This document shows positions 1 to 8,656 of a DNA stretch of 64,000 nucleotides, one piece after another. Positions within the stretch are counted from its first letter, which is position 1. Every line of letters begins with the position of its first letter. The stretch is from the NCBI GenBank assembly GCA_023440865.1, contig JAEXRM010000117.1, positions 20,889-84,888 on the forward strand, written 5' to 3'. The notes under the pieces were generated by a model. That model did no database searches. It saw only the letters and a program-made list of their open reading frames with translations, and had not been told where the DNA came from. The position numbers were made by a program, and so were the translations under genes. Source of the DNA: Bacillota bacterium (GTDB lineage: Bacteria > Bacillota > Clostridia > DSM-8532).

Positions 1-6
1 GGGCTT

Positions 7-702
7 GTGGATGAGCCGCCGGACGGCGCGCTGCATGTCGGCCATCGGCAGCGTGTCAGGGAGCGATATCTGGCCGAAGGGCTCGATGCGTTCCGGGATC
101 ACGAGGTGCTCGAGCTGCTGTTGTTCTACTGCATACCCAAGCGTGACGTGAACCCGGCGGCGCATGCGATCCTGCGCGAGTACGGCAGCCTCTCGTGCCT
201 GTTCGAGGCCGATCCGCGCGACATCGTGCGCCGCTGCGGCGTCTCGCTCTCGACCGGCATCCTGCTGACGCTGGCCGGCCCCCTCACCCGGCGTTATCTG
301 CGCCAGCGATGGGGAGACCGACCGGTGCTGGGGACCTCCTCGCGCGCTGGCGACTACGCGGTTTCGCTTTTCGCAGGTCGGCCCTACGAGGTGTTCTACG
401 TGATCTGCCTCGATGCGCAGAACCGTGTCAACCATGCCGCCCTCGTCCATGAAGGGACACTCAACGAGGCGCCCGTCTACCCCCGTCTGATCGTGGAGGC
501 CGCCCTGCGGCACAAGGCGAACAGTGTCATCCTGTCGCACAACCATCCCGGCGGCAGCCTGGCCGCATCGGGGCCGGACCTGGATGTCACCCGCCGCATC
601 CGGTCGGCCCTGCAGCCCATATCGATTCCGGTGGTGGACCATATCATCGTCGCGGGGGAACGGTATGCGAGCCTGGCCGAACAGGGACTGATGGATCCGT
701 GA
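7..702 (+). CDS. radC: RadC-family JAB/MPN metalloprotein
   Basis: This is a 231-residue RadC (UPF0758) protein. An N-terminal helix-hairpin-helix-like part (about residues 10-90) is followed by a JAB1/MPN domain (about 105-228). The JAMM zinc motif H-x-H-x7-S-x2-D is complete: His178, His180, Ser188 and Asp191 in HNHPGGSLAASGPD. RadC proteins are widespread and often used as a DNA-repair label, but their activity is not settled. I use the GTG at position 7 because the N-terminus (GHRQRVRERYLAEGLDAF) then matches the usual family start; the DNA upstream of position 1 is not visible, so a slightly longer protein is possible. Confidence 0.9.
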   Translation: MDEPPDGALHVGHRQRVRERYLAEGLDAFRDHEVLELLLFYCIPKRDVNPAAHAILREYGSLSCLFEADPRDIVRRCGVSLSTGILLTLAGPLTRRYLRQRWGDRPVLGTSSRAGDYAVSLFAGRPYEVFYVICLDAQNRVNHAALVHEGTLNEAPVYPRLIVEAALRHKANSVILSHNHPGGSLAASGPDLDVTRRIRSALQPISIPVVDHIIVAGERYASLAEQGLMDP

Positions 703-774
703 GACCGGAACACCGAAACGCGAAATGCGTCGTTTTTTCGTGAAAAATGCATAAAAAAAGCTCGTTGGTTTTCG

Positions 775-803
775 TTGACACTATATATGGTGTATGGTAC
801 GAT
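775..803 (+). promoter_or_regulatory. Sigma-A type promoter of the 810-1083 RNA
   Basis: A -35 box TTGACA (775-780) is followed by a 17-base spacer and a -10 box TACGAT (798-803). Transcription would start near 810. No credible gene follows before the terminator at 1058-1083. Confidence 0.75.
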
Positions 804-809
804 TGTCCC

Positions 810-1083
810 AGCGTAAATGTGGATGTGCCGCAAAAAACGGAAGCATGAACGCATACGAAGGACGGCCAGGCCGAATGGAAGTTGCCATGGACAACCCGGT
901 GCAAGCCGGCAAGGTACCTTTCCACAAAAGCAAACATTCGAACGGCGACGGGCCAGGTGGACGCTCCGGATGAACAGGGAACACGGGGATAAATTCCGAA
1001 AGGAAAAGGTACCATACCTGGTTTTGATTTGACCCACCGATGAATCCCTTGAATGCAGGACGGGCGAACCCCGTCCTTTTTTT
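810..1083 (+). ncRNA. Structured RNA of unknown family (about 270 nt)
   Basis: This stretch lies between a good promoter and a strong intrinsic terminator and holds no convincing reading frame. Local hairpins are visible, for example GTTG-N7-CAAC near 873 and CCGG-N6-CCGG near 896. A long-range pairing joins GGTACCTTTCC (913-923) to GGAAAAGGTACC (1002-1013), 11 pairs with one bulged base. I checked it against the conserved cores of SRP RNA, RNase P RNA, tmRNA, T-box, FMN, cobalamin, TPP and c-di-GMP elements and saw none of them. It could be a free-standing small RNA or a leader with premature termination that controls the M16 peptidase and MATE genes just downstream. GACGGG (947-952) could pair with the terminator 3' arm, which leaves the leader option open. 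Confidence 0.55.
1058..1083 (+). terminator. Intrinsic terminator before the M16 gene
   Basis: GGACGGG (1058-1064), a 5-base loop, CCCGTCC (1070-1076) and seven T residues (1077-1083). It sits only 15 bases before the M16 peptidase start, so that gene needs read-through or its own unseen promoter. Confidence 0.9.
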
Positions 1084-1097
1084 CGGATTGGAGCGGC

Positions 1098-2357
1098 ATG
1101 ATCACCGAATATCGCCTCGACAACGGGCTCCGCATACTGCACGAACCCCTGCCGCATCTGCGGACTGTCGCCCTCGGCCTGTGGATCGGCACCGGTTCCC
1201 GTCACGAGGCACCGGCGGACGCCGGCCTTTCCCATTGCATGGAGCACATGCTGTTCAAGGGAACCGGGCGCCGTTCCGCTTCCGACATCGCCCGGGGCAT
1301 CGACCGGCTCGGAGGCCAGATCAACGCCTTCACCGCCAAGGACTGCACCTGCTTCCACACGAAGACCCTTGGCACCGATCTTGCCGAGGCGATGGACATC
1401 ATCGCAGACATGGTCCTTTCGCCGTTGTTGAAGGCGGAGCACCTGGAGCTGGAGAAGCAGGTCATCCTCGAGGAGATCGGCATGGTCGAGGATTATCCGG
1501 AGGAGCTGGTGCAGGACCTGGTGGCCGAAAGAACCTGGGAGGGTCATCCGCTCGCGTTGCCCATTCTCGGGACGAAGCAGAGCGTCACCGCCTTTTCGGC
1601 GCCGCAGCTCGAACGGTTCCATCGGGAACGCTACGTGCCCGACAACGCCGTGCTGGCGGTTGCCGGCGACGTGGAGGCGTCCCGGCTGATGGAACTGGCG
1701 CATGCGTGCTTCGGCGCATGGCAACGCGGCGGCACGGTGGACACGCCTGTCGAGGCGCCCCGTTTCCGCCATTCCTTCACAATCCAGAAGAAGAAGACAG
1801 AGCAGGCGCACCTGTGCCTGGCCTTTCCCGGCGTGTCGATGGACGAGGAGGAAGCCTGGCCGCTGATGGTCCTCAACAGCATCCTTGGCGGCGGCATGAG
1901 CTCGCGTCTGTTCCAGCGCATCCGGGAAGAGCTTGGGCTGGTCTACTCGGTCTATTCCTTTCCGACCTCCTACAGGGAGGGCGGCCTGTTTTCGGTCTAT
2001 GCGGCCGCTGCGCCGAAGAAGGCCCGCGAGGTATTGCGGCACATGGCGGCCGAGATCGGCCGCCTGGCGACCGAACCGGTTTCCGGGGACGAGTTCTCCG
2101 ATGCGGTCCGCCAGCTGCGGGGCGGCTTTCTGATGGGGTTGGACAGCACGAACGGCCACATGATGTCCATGGGGCGCAACCGCATCGTGTCCGGACGCAT
2201 CCAGCAGGCGGATGAGGCCCTGGCCGCGATCGAAGCGGTGACCCCGCAGGCAGTCGCCGCACTAGCGCGGCGCATCTTCACGGGACGCAACGCCGCCTTT
2301 GCCGGCATCGGCGGACTGTCCCTGCAGGACAGCATCCTGTCCGACTTTCACTACTGA
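1098..2357 (+). CDS. M16 family zinc peptidase (processing-peptidase-like)
   Basis: A 419-residue single-chain M16 peptidase of the mitochondrial-processing-peptidase-like type. The inverted zinc motif HxxEH is present as His46-Cys-Met-Glu49-His50, and the distal metal-ligand glutamate lies in the LEEIGMVED stretch near residues 122-128. An N-terminal M16 domain is followed by the usual inactive C-terminal M16 domain. I chose ATG 1098 (MITEYRLDNG) because the longer frame would begin inside the upstream terminator. Homologs in Bacillota usually lie near pnp or dut genes; here the gene is 11 bases before a MATE transporter, so the two may be co-transcribed. The physiological substrate is unknown. 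Confidence 0.9.
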   Translation: MITEYRLDNGLRILHEPLPHLRTVALGLWIGTGSRHEAPADAGLSHCMEHMLFKGTGRRSASDIARGIDRLGGQINAFTAKDCTCFHTKTLGTDLAEAMDIIADMVLSPLLKAEHLELEKQVILEEIGMVEDYPEELVQDLVAERTWEGHPLALPILGTKQSVTAFSAPQLERFHRERYVPDNAVLAVAGDVEASRLMELAHACFGAWQRGGTVDTPVEAPRFRHSFTIQKKKTEQAHLCLAFPGVSMDEEEAWPLMVLNSILGGGMSSRLFQRIREELGLVYSVYSFPTSYREGGLFSVYAAAAPKKAREVLRHMAAEIGRLATEPVSGDEFSDAVRQLRGGFLMGLDSTNGHMMSMGRNRIVSGRIQQADEALAAIEAVTPQAVAALARRIFTGRNAAFAGIGGLSLQDSILSDFHY

Positions 2358-2368
2358 CGGAGGACTCC

Positions 2369-3802
2369 ATGGCAAACCGGCTCACGCAGGACCGCGACTA
2401 CTTCCGGGACATCATCCGCATCGGCCTGCCCATCGTGTTGCAGAACCTGATCTTCAACAGCCTGGCGCTTGTGGACAATGTGCTCATCGGCGGCCTTGGC
2501 GATGCGGCGATTGCCGCGCTCGGCGTGGCCAACCGCCTGGGATTCGTCTTCTCGCTGCTGCTGTTCGGCATCCACAGCGGGGCGAACATGTTCGGCGCCC
2601 AGTTCTGGGGCAAGCGCGACCTTGCCGGCGTGCGGCGCGTGCTCGGCATCGCGCTGGCTGGCGGCATGGCCGCCTCGGTGGTGTTTCTGCTCATCGCGCA
2701 GACGATGCCGGAGCTGTTTATCCGTTTTTTCATCCGCGACGAGGAGGTGGTGACGCAGGGTGCCGCCTTTCTGCGCATTGTGAGCTGGAGCTACCTGTTC
2801 CAGTCCGTCACCAGCGCCTTTGCGATCCAGAGCAGGGGGGTCGGGCGTACGAAACCGCCGCTTGTCGCCAGTGCGACGGCCCTGTGCCTGAATACGCTGC
2901 TGGGGTGGATGCTCATCTATGGCAAGTTCGGCCTGCCGGCGCTGGGCATCCGGGGGGCGGCCGTCGGCCTTTTGGTTTCCCGCCTGGCCGAGATGCTGCT
3001 GCTGATCGGCATCATCTACGGCAGTCGGTTCGAGCTCGCCATCAAGCCACGCGATCTTGCCGGCATCGACCGTTCCTTCCTTGTGCGGTTCATCCGGCCC
3101 GTACTGCCGGTCATCGCCAATGAAATGCTCTGGGCGGTCGGCGTGAGCATGTACATGTTCTTCTACGGCAAAATGGGGCGGTCGGCCACCGCCACCTCCC
3201 AGATCATGGAGGTCGTCAACGGCATCTTCTTTGCCGCCTTCATCGGATTCGGCAACGCATGCGGCACGTTGGTCGGCAACAGCATCGGAGCCGGGCGCGA
3301 CGAGCAGGCGAGACGGTTCGCCAACCGGAGCGTCGGTTACGGTGCGGCCGGTGCCGTGGTGATGGGCATGATGCTTGTGCTGGCTGCGCCGCTGTTCCTC
3401 GGGTTCTTCCATGTCAGTGCGGAAATCGCGCAGTCCGCCCGGATGGCTTCGATCGTGTACGCCGTCTACATGCCGGTGCGTGTTGTCAATCTGGTGATGA
3501 TCGTCGGCGTATGCCGCAGTGGCGGCGACACGGTCTTCGCGGCGCTCATCGACATCCTGTCGCCCTGGCTGGTGGGCATTCCGCTAGCCGCGCTGGGAGT
3601 CTACGTGCTGCACTGGCCGTTTCATCTCGTGCTGGCGCTCGTTTTCGTTGAAGAGGCCGTCAAAGCCATTTTCAGCCTCTGGCGGCTGTGGACGGGGAAA
3701 TGGCTGCACAACCTGGTGCGTGACGAACCGCGGAAGGAGCAGGCGGCATCCGCGCAGGATGAAGACATCGCCGCGCGGGACGGGGGCATCGCCGCACCAT
3801 AG
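2369..3802 (+). CDS. MATE family multidrug/cation antiporter
   Basis: A 477-residue membrane protein with about 12 hydrophobic segments in two related halves, typical of MATE (multidrug and toxic compound extrusion) Na+/H+-coupled exporters. The N-terminal segment (IGLPIVLQNLIFNSLALVDN) is the usual MATE opening. The start ATG 2369 has GGAGG 6 bases upstream and follows the M16 gene by 11 bases, so an operon is likely. The C-terminal tail of about 30 residues is charged and not conserved. The substrate cannot be told from sequence. Confidence 0.9.
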   Translation: MANRLTQDRDYFRDIIRIGLPIVLQNLIFNSLALVDNVLIGGLGDAAIAALGVANRLGFVFSLLLFGIHSGANMFGAQFWGKRDLAGVRRVLGIALAGGMAASVVFLLIAQTMPELFIRFFIRDEEVVTQGAAFLRIVSWSYLFQSVTSAFAIQSRGVGRTKPPLVASATALCLNTLLGWMLIYGKFGLPALGIRGAAVGLLVSRLAEMLLLIGIIYGSRFELAIKPRDLAGIDRSFLVRFIRPVLPVIANEMLWAVGVSMYMFFYGKMGRSATATSQIMEVVNGIFFAAFIGFGNACGTLVGNSIGAGRDEQARRFANRSVGYGAAGAVVMGMMLVLAAPLFLGFFHVSAEIAQSARMASIVYAVYMPVRVVNLVMIVGVCRSGGDTVFAALIDILSPWLVGIPLAALGVYVLHWPFHLVLALVFVEEAVKAIFSLWRLWTGKWLHNLVRDEPRKEQAASAQDEDIAARDGGIAAP

Positions 3803-3915
3803 GCATGCTGCTGGACGCGGTGACGCATGGGGGCGGAAGAAACGGACAGGCCATTCCGCCGGCTGTCGTGCGGCAGATCGGGCAGTTTGCCGCGCGGCGT
3901 GAAGGGAGGACTTGC

Positions 3916-4731
3916 ATGCGGGAGACCGAACTGTACGAACCGGTGCGGGACTGGCTGTCCGATACCGGATGGATCGTGCGCGCCGAGGTGCGGGATTGCG
4001 ACATCGCGGCGGTCCGGGGTGACCGGCTGCTGCTCGTCGAGCTCAAGACCACCCTCAATTTCGATGTCGTGCTGCAGGCGGCCGACCGGCAGCGGATGGG
4101 CGACTTCGTGTATGTGGCTGTGCCTGCGAAGACGAAGGCCATGGCGGGACGCCGGTGGCAGTTGGTCACGCATGTGCTCAAACGGCTGGAGCTGGGTTTG
4201 CTGCTGGTGCATTTTCCGCGGGGGAGCAGTCTGACGCCACGGGTCGAGGAGGTCTTTCCGCCCATTCCCTTCGATCGCGTCCGCAGCCGCGACCAGATGA
4301 GGAAGAAGCGTGAGGCGCTTCTGAAGGAGTTCATGGCCCGTTCCGGGGATCACAACCGCGGAGGCAGCTCGAAGCATCCCCTCGTGACGGCCTACCGGGA
4401 GCAGGCGCTGGTCATTGCCCGGTGCCTCGCGGCAGACGGCCCGTCCAGCCCGAAGACGCTACGCGGCAAGGGAACGGACGCGGGCAAGACCACCGGCATT
4501 CTCTATGACAACCACTATGGCTGGTTTGAGCCCGTCTCCCGCGGCATGTATGGGCTCACCGCGAAGGGCGCGGAGGCGCTTGCGGCTTATGAAGCGGTGC
4601 TCGGGCAAGCGGCAGGCGGACCGGATGCCGTGCCGCCTGCCGTCGGTTCAGGCGCGATGCCCGACCCTGCCGGATCGGGTCCCGATGGGGGAGAAGCGGA
4701 TTCACTTGCATATCGCGAGGAAAAACCGTAG
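3916..4731 (+). CDS. DUF2161 family protein, PD-(D/E)XK nuclease-like
   Basis: A 271-residue protein of the DUF2161 family, described as putative PD-(D/E)XK phosphodiesterases. The core is visible: Asp29 in DCDIAAV, then Glu42 and Lys44 in VELK. The C-terminal part resembles a winged-helix region (GLTAKGAEAL) and ends in a Gly/Pro/Asp-rich tail. I start at ATG 3916 because GGGAGG precedes it; a longer frame from 3805 has no ribosome site. It follows the MATE gene with a gap of about 110 bases. No mobile element or restriction partner is beside it, and its function is unknown. Confidence 0.75.
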   Translation: MRETELYEPVRDWLSDTGWIVRAEVRDCDIAAVRGDRLLLVELKTTLNFDVVLQAADRQRMGDFVYVAVPAKTKAMAGRRWQLVTHVLKRLELGLLLVHFPRGSSLTPRVEEVFPPIPFDRVRSRDQMRKKREALLKEFMARSGDHNRGGSSKHPLVTAYREQALVIARCLAADGPSSPKTLRGKGTDAGKTTGILYDNHYGWFEPVSRGMYGLTAKGAEALAAYEAVLGQAAGGPDAVPPAVGSGAMPDPAGSGPDGGEADSLAYREEKP

Positions 4732-4734
4732 AAT
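4706..4734 (+). promoter_or_regulatory. Promoter of the lacI-type regulator
   Basis: TTGCAT (4706-4711), a 17-base spacer and TAGAAT (4729-4734). The -10 box overlaps the last codons of the DUF2161 gene. Transcription would begin about at the palindrome 4741-4756, so a bound repressor would block initiation. Confidence 0.7.
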
Positions 4735-4740
4735 GTGTCT

Positions 4741-4756
4741 GTAAACGCGCGTTCAC
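4741..4756 (+). promoter_or_regulatory. LacI-type operator (autoregulatory)
   Basis: GTAAACGCGCGTTCAC is a palindrome with one mismatch and a central CG, the style bound by LacI/GalR regulators. It covers the predicted start point of the regulator gene and is the same motif as the perfect copy before cellobiose phosphorylase at 5925-5942. Confidence 0.75.
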
Positions 4757-4771
4757 GCAAAGGGGACCAAC

Positions 4772-5863
4772 ATGATCAAGAGCGAGGAAGTGGCCCGTCT
4801 GGCAGGCGTTTCGCGCGCCACTGTATCCCGGGTCATCAACAACTACAGCAATGTGCCCGAGGAGACTCGCGAGCGTGTGCTGAAGGTCATTCGCGAGCAC
4901 AACTATGTGCCCAACACGTCCGCGCGCGTTCTGGCAGGCAAGGGGACCGACACCATCGGCCTGTACATCTACAACGTGCATGACGAGACGCGGCCCGGCC
5001 GAATTTACAACAACAGCTACTTCGGTCCCTTTGTCAGCGCCGTCGTCGACCGTTGCAACCAGCAGGGGTATTCCGTCCTCATCCACACCATCTACCGGTC
5101 CGAGGAGTGCCACCGCATCCCGCAGGCCTGGAGGCAGAAGCGCATCGACGGTGCGATTGTCATCGGCACCGAGCTCAACGAGGACATCGACCGGCTTGTC
5201 GGCGAGACGCATTGCCCGCTGGCTGTCGTGGACTGGGATCCGGTCGCCGCAGAACGACTCGCCTCGCAGGAGGCGCGGATGCTGACGGTCAACTGCGACG
5301 ATGCCGCCGGTCTTTCAACCTGTGTGGATTACCTTGCCGGTCTGGGCCATCGCGATATCGGCCTGATCGTCGGACGGCAGAATACCTGGTCCGCCATCTG
5401 CCGTCTGCGCGGCTTCGAGCGCCGCATGACCGAGCTGGGCCTGACGTTGCGCGCCGAATGGATGCCGGCCGGCGAGTTTTCCCGAAGCCGCACAAAACGG
5501 GCCGTTGAGGCGCTCATCGCCGCCGGAGACCTGCCCACGGCGTTCATCGCCTCCAACGACGACATGGCGCTGGCCGCCATCGAGGCGTTGCGGGCCGGCG
5601 GATACCGGGTGCCGGAGGACATTTCGGTCATCGGGTACGACGATGGCCTGGCCGCCCCCTGGGCACATCCCGCGCTCACCACAGTGCGCACGCCGTTCTT
5701 CGAGATGGCTGGGGCGGCCGTCGAGGGACTCGTCGCCTGCCTCGACGCCAAGCGCCGGTGCGTCCGGAATGTCACGCTGCCGGCCGAGCTCATTCTTCGC
5801 GACTCCTGCGCCATGCCCCGGCGCACGCTGGCACTTGCGGAAGCGGAAGAGGCCACGTCCTGA
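4772..5863 (+). CDS. LacI family regulator, probable repressor of cellobiose phosphorylase
   Basis: A 363-residue LacI/GalR repressor. The N-terminal helix-turn-helix and hinge (IKSEEVARLAGVSRATVSRV, residues 2-21) precede a periplasmic-binding-protein-like effector domain. ATG 4772 has AGGGGA upstream. One operator palindrome lies in its own promoter and an identical but perfect one lies in the promoter of the next gene, a cellobiose phosphorylase. The local circuit is therefore probably autorepression plus control of that enzyme, with cellobiose or a related oligosaccharide as inducer. The effector identity is an inference from the neighbour. Confidence 0.9.
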   Translation: MIKSEEVARLAGVSRATVSRVINNYSNVPEETRERVLKVIREHNYVPNTSARVLAGKGTDTIGLYIYNVHDETRPGRIYNNSYFGPFVSAVVDRCNQQGYSVLIHTIYRSEECHRIPQAWRQKRIDGAIVIGTELNEDIDRLVGETHCPLAVVDWDPVAAERLASQEARMLTVNCDDAAGLSTCVDYLAGLGHRDIGLIVGRQNTWSAICRLRGFERRMTELGLTLRAEWMPAGEFSRSRTKRAVEALIAAGDLPTAFIASNDDMALAAIEALRAGGYRVPEDISVIGYDDGLAAPWAHPALTTVRTPFFEMAGAAVEGLVACLDAKRRCVRNVTLPAELILRDSCAMPRRTLALAEAEEATS

Positions 5864-5880
5864 GATCAGGTCCTACACAG

Positions 5881-5917
5881 ACCGGCATGGCTGCGAGCAA
5901 GCCGCCGGTTTGTTTTT
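5881..5917 (+). terminator. Intrinsic terminator after the lacI-type gene
   Basis: ACCGGC-AT-GGCT (5881-5892), a 7-base loop, AGCC-GCCGGT (5900-5909), then TTGTTTTT. Its T-tract runs into the TTGACA box of the next promoter. Confidence 0.8.
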
Positions 5918-5942
5918 GACATCAGGTGAACGCGCGTTCACC
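5916..5942 (+). promoter_or_regulatory. Cellobiose phosphorylase promoter with perfect LacI-type operator
   Basis: TTGACA at 5916-5921 is followed closely by GGTGAACGCGCGTTCACC (5925-5942), an 18-bp perfect palindrome. The operator occupies the spacer. No good TATAAT-like box is visible at the usual distance, so the exact -10 is unclear. Confidence 0.75.
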
Positions 5943-6028
5943 GAAAACCATGTCCGTGCATGCCACGGATCGCACCGGCTGACCCTGCGGGACGCCACGC
6001 CCCTGCAGGAGCCACAAGGAGGTATTCC

Positions 6029-8461
6029 ATGCAGTTCGGCCATTTTGACGATGCACGTCGCGAGTACGTCATCACCACGCCGCAGACGCCCTACCCCTGG
6101 ATCAACTACCTGGGCAGCGAACAGTATTTCGGCATCATCACCAATACGGCCGGCGGATACTCCTTCTACCGCGACGCCCGGCTGCGGCGCGTGACACGGT
6201 ACCGCTACAACGGCATTCCCGTGGACAACGGCGGCCGCTACTTCTACATCAATGACGGCGGCGACATCTGGTCGCCAGGCTGGAAGCCCGTCCGCAAGGA
6301 GCTTGACGCCTATGAATGCCGTCACGGCCTGGGCTACACCACCATCACAGGCAGCCGCAACGGTGTGACGGCGAGCCTGCTGGCGACCGTGCCGCTGGGC
6401 TTCAACGGCGAGGTCTACAAGCTGACCCTGAAAAACGGCACCGCCGGTGAAAAGCGGATCAAGCTGTTCTCCTTCCTGGAATGGTGTCTCTGGGACGCGA
6501 ACGATGACGCGCTGAACTTCCAGCGCAACTTCTCCACCGGCGAGGTGGAGGTCGTGGGTTCGGCGATCTACCACAAGACCGAGTACCGCGAACGCCGCAA
6601 TCATTATGCCTTCTACTGGGCCAACCAGCCGGTCGACGGCTTTGACACCGACCGCGAGAGCTTCATCGGCCTGTACGAGGGCTTTGAGGCGCCGAAGGCC
6701 GTCGTGGCCGGCAAACCGGGCAACTCCGTCGCACATGGCTGGCAGCCGGTCGCCTCCCACTACTTCGACCTGACGATGGCCGCCGGCGAGGAAAAGACGT
6801 TCGTCTTCGTGCTTGGCTATGTCGAGAATCCGAAGAGCGAAAAGTGGGAAAGCAAGGGCGTCATCAACAAGACCCGCGCCCTGGAAATGCAGGAACGGTT
6901 CAGCACGCCCGCGAAGGTGGATGCCGCGCTGGCCGACCTGGCCGCCCACTGGGACAACCTGCTCTCGATCTATGCCGTGCGTTCCTCCGAGGACAAGCTC
7001 GACCGCATGGTGAACATCTGGAACCCCTACCAGTGCATGGTCACGTTCAACATGTCGCGCTCGGCCTCCCTGTTCGAATCCGGCATCGGCCGTGGCATGG
7101 GCTTCCGCGACTCGAACCAGGACCTGCTGGGCTTCGTGCACCAGATCCCCGAGCGCGCCCGCGAACGCATCCTTGACATCGCCTCCACCCAGTTCCCCGA
7201 CGGCGGCTGCTACCACCAGTACCAGCCGCTCACCAAGAAGGGCAACAACGACATCGGCGGCGGCTTCAACGACGATCCGCTGTGGCTGGTGCTCGGCACG
7301 GCCGCCTACATCAAGGAGACGGGCGACCTTGCGATCCTCGACGAGCAGTGCGCGTACGATTGCGATCCGAACAACACCGGTACGCTCCTCGAACACATCA
7401 CCAACTCCTTCTATCACGTGGTCAACAACCTCGGGCCGCACGGTCTGCCGCTGATCGGCCGCGCCGACTGGAACGACTGCCTCAACCTCAACTGCCATTC
7501 CACCGAGCCCGGCGAGTCCTTCCAGACCTTCGGCACAGCGGATGGCCGCGTGGCCGAGTCGGTCTTCATCGCCGGCCTGTTCACCTACGTCGCGCCCGAC
7601 TACGCCGCGATGCTGCGAAAGAAAGGGCTCGAGAAGGAAGCCGCCGAGGCCGAGCGCCTCAGCGCCGACATGAAGAAGACCGTCATGGCCCACGGCTACG
7701 ACGGCGACTGGTTCCTGCGCGCCTATGACGCATTCGGCGGCAAGATCGGCAGCCGGGAGAACCAGGAAGGCCAGATCTTCATCGAACCCCAGGGCATGTG
7801 CATCATGGGCGGCATCGGCCTCGAGGACGACAGCGCCCTCAAGGCGCTCAAGGCGGTCGAGGAACGGCTCGAGACGCCATACGGCATCGTGCTGAACAAC
7901 CCCGCCTACACCGAATACGATCCCAAGCTCGGCGAGATCTCCTCCTACCCGCCCGGATACAAGGAAAACGCCGGCATCTTCTGCCACAACAATCCCTGGA
8001 TCATCATGGCCGAAACGGTCGTCGGTCACGGGAACCGGGCGATGGACCTCTACCGCAAGATCGCGCCTGCCTACGTCGAGGCGATCAGCGAGATCCACCG
8101 AACCGAGCCGTATGTCTTCTCCCAGATGGTCTCGGGCAAGGACGCGCCGGTGCAGGGCGAGGCGAAGAACGCCTTCCTGACGGGCACCGCCGCCTGGACC
8201 TACTATTGCGTGGCCAACGCCATCCTCGGCATCCAGCCCGACTTCGACGGGTTGCGCGTCAACCCGTGCATTCCGGGGGACTGGAAGTCGTTCCATGTCA
8301 CGCGGAAGTTCCGAGGCGCGACCTATGAGATCGAGGTGTCGAACCCGTCCGGCGTGCAAAAGGGCGTGAAGTCGATCACCGTCGACGGATCGGTCATCTC
8401 GGGCAATCTCGTGCCCGTGCTGCCCGCGGGCACCCACCAGGTGCAGGTCGTGATGGGCTGA
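6029..8461 (+). CDS. cbp: Cellobiose phosphorylase (GH94)
   Basis: An 810-residue GH94 enzyme that splits cellobiose with phosphate into glucose 1-phosphate and glucose in the cytoplasm, which saves ATP compared with hydrolysis. The N-terminus (MQFGHFDDARREYVIT) and long stretches such as NTAGGYSFYRDARLRR are typical of clostridial cellobiose phosphorylases, and the length is almost exactly that of the family. The catalytic acid region is GRADWNDCLN (Asp480/Asp483). ATG 6029 is chosen because AGGAGG lies 6 bases upstream; the frame extends further but without a ribosome site. Regulation: the palindrome at 5925-5942 is the presumed target of the adjacent LacI protein. It has no transporter beside it. 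Confidence 0.97.
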   Translation: MQFGHFDDARREYVITTPQTPYPWINYLGSEQYFGIITNTAGGYSFYRDARLRRVTRYRYNGIPVDNGGRYFYINDGGDIWSPGWKPVRKELDAYECRHGLGYTTITGSRNGVTASLLATVPLGFNGEVYKLTLKNGTAGEKRIKLFSFLEWCLWDANDDALNFQRNFSTGEVEVVGSAIYHKTEYRERRNHYAFYWANQPVDGFDTDRESFIGLYEGFEAPKAVVAGKPGNSVAHGWQPVASHYFDLTMAAGEEKTFVFVLGYVENPKSEKWESKGVINKTRALEMQERFSTPAKVDAALADLAAHWDNLLSIYAVRSSEDKLDRMVNIWNPYQCMVTFNMSRSASLFESGIGRGMGFRDSNQDLLGFVHQIPERARERILDIASTQFPDGGCYHQYQPLTKKGNNDIGGGFNDDPLWLVLGTAAYIKETGDLAILDEQCAYDCDPNNTGTLLEHITNSFYHVVNNLGPHGLPLIGRADWNDCLNLNCHSTEPGESFQTFGTADGRVAESVFIAGLFTYVAPDYAAMLRKKGLEKEAAEAERLSADMKKTVMAHGYDGDWFLRAYDAFGGKIGSRENQEGQIFIEPQGMCIMGGIGLEDDSALKALKAVEERLETPYGIVLNNPAYTEYDPKLGEISSYPPGYKENAGIFCHNNPWIIMAETVVGHGNRAMDLYRKIAPAYVEAISEIHRTEPYVFSQMVSGKDAPVQGEAKNAFLTGTAAWTYYCVANAILGIQPDFDGLRVNPCIPGDWKSFHVTRKFRGATYEIEVSNPSGVQKGVKSITVDGSVISGNLVPVLPAGTHQVQVVMG

Positions 8462-8517
8462 GGCGTGTCGCGTGAGTCGGCCGCATTCGAAACGGCAGAT
8501 GCTTTTCAACCGTATAC

Positions 8518-8550
8518 GGCGCCTCCCCGCAGGGGGGGCGCCGTTGTTCG
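8518..8550 (+). terminator. Terminator after cellobiose phosphorylase
   Basis: GGCGCCTCCCC (8518-8528), loop GCA, GGGGGGGCGCC (8532-8542) with one G-T wobble, followed by GTTGTTCG. The stem is very stable but the T-tract is poor. Confidence 0.7.
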
Positions 8551-8572
8551 TCCGTTCTGAACGTGCTATGCT
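8544..8572 (+). promoter_or_regulatory. Probable promoter of the pgeF-lipoprotein gene
   Basis: TTGTTC (8544-8549), a 17-base spacer and TATGCT (8567-8572). The -35 match is partial, but spacing and -10 are good and it follows a terminator directly. Confidence 0.5.
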
Positions 8573-8656
8573 GTTCTCGGCGCCGGATGGAACGGGTCGG
8601 ACCATGCAGCCGCCCGTCGGGCGCCGGCGTGGAAAAATGGAAACGATGGGGGACAC

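Noticed and set aside
1002..1018. T-box leader suggested by GGTACC near the end of the unknown RNA
   Set aside because: The conserved AGGGTGGNACCGCG core is absent; GGTACC belongs to the long-range helix.
817..1032. 71-codon frame inside the unknown RNA
   Set aside because: No ribosome site, very basic composition and no family resemblance; the RNA interpretation fits better.
477..2159. Minus-strand 560-codon open frame opposite radC and the M16 gene
   Set aside because: It crosses two real genes, the RNA promoter and the terminator, and shows no recognisable domain.
5873..8656. Minus-strand open frame of about 927 codons opposite cellobiose phosphorylase
   Set aside because: It is the antisense shadow of a highly conserved GH94 gene in GC-rich DNA; it has no ribosome site and an implausible composition.
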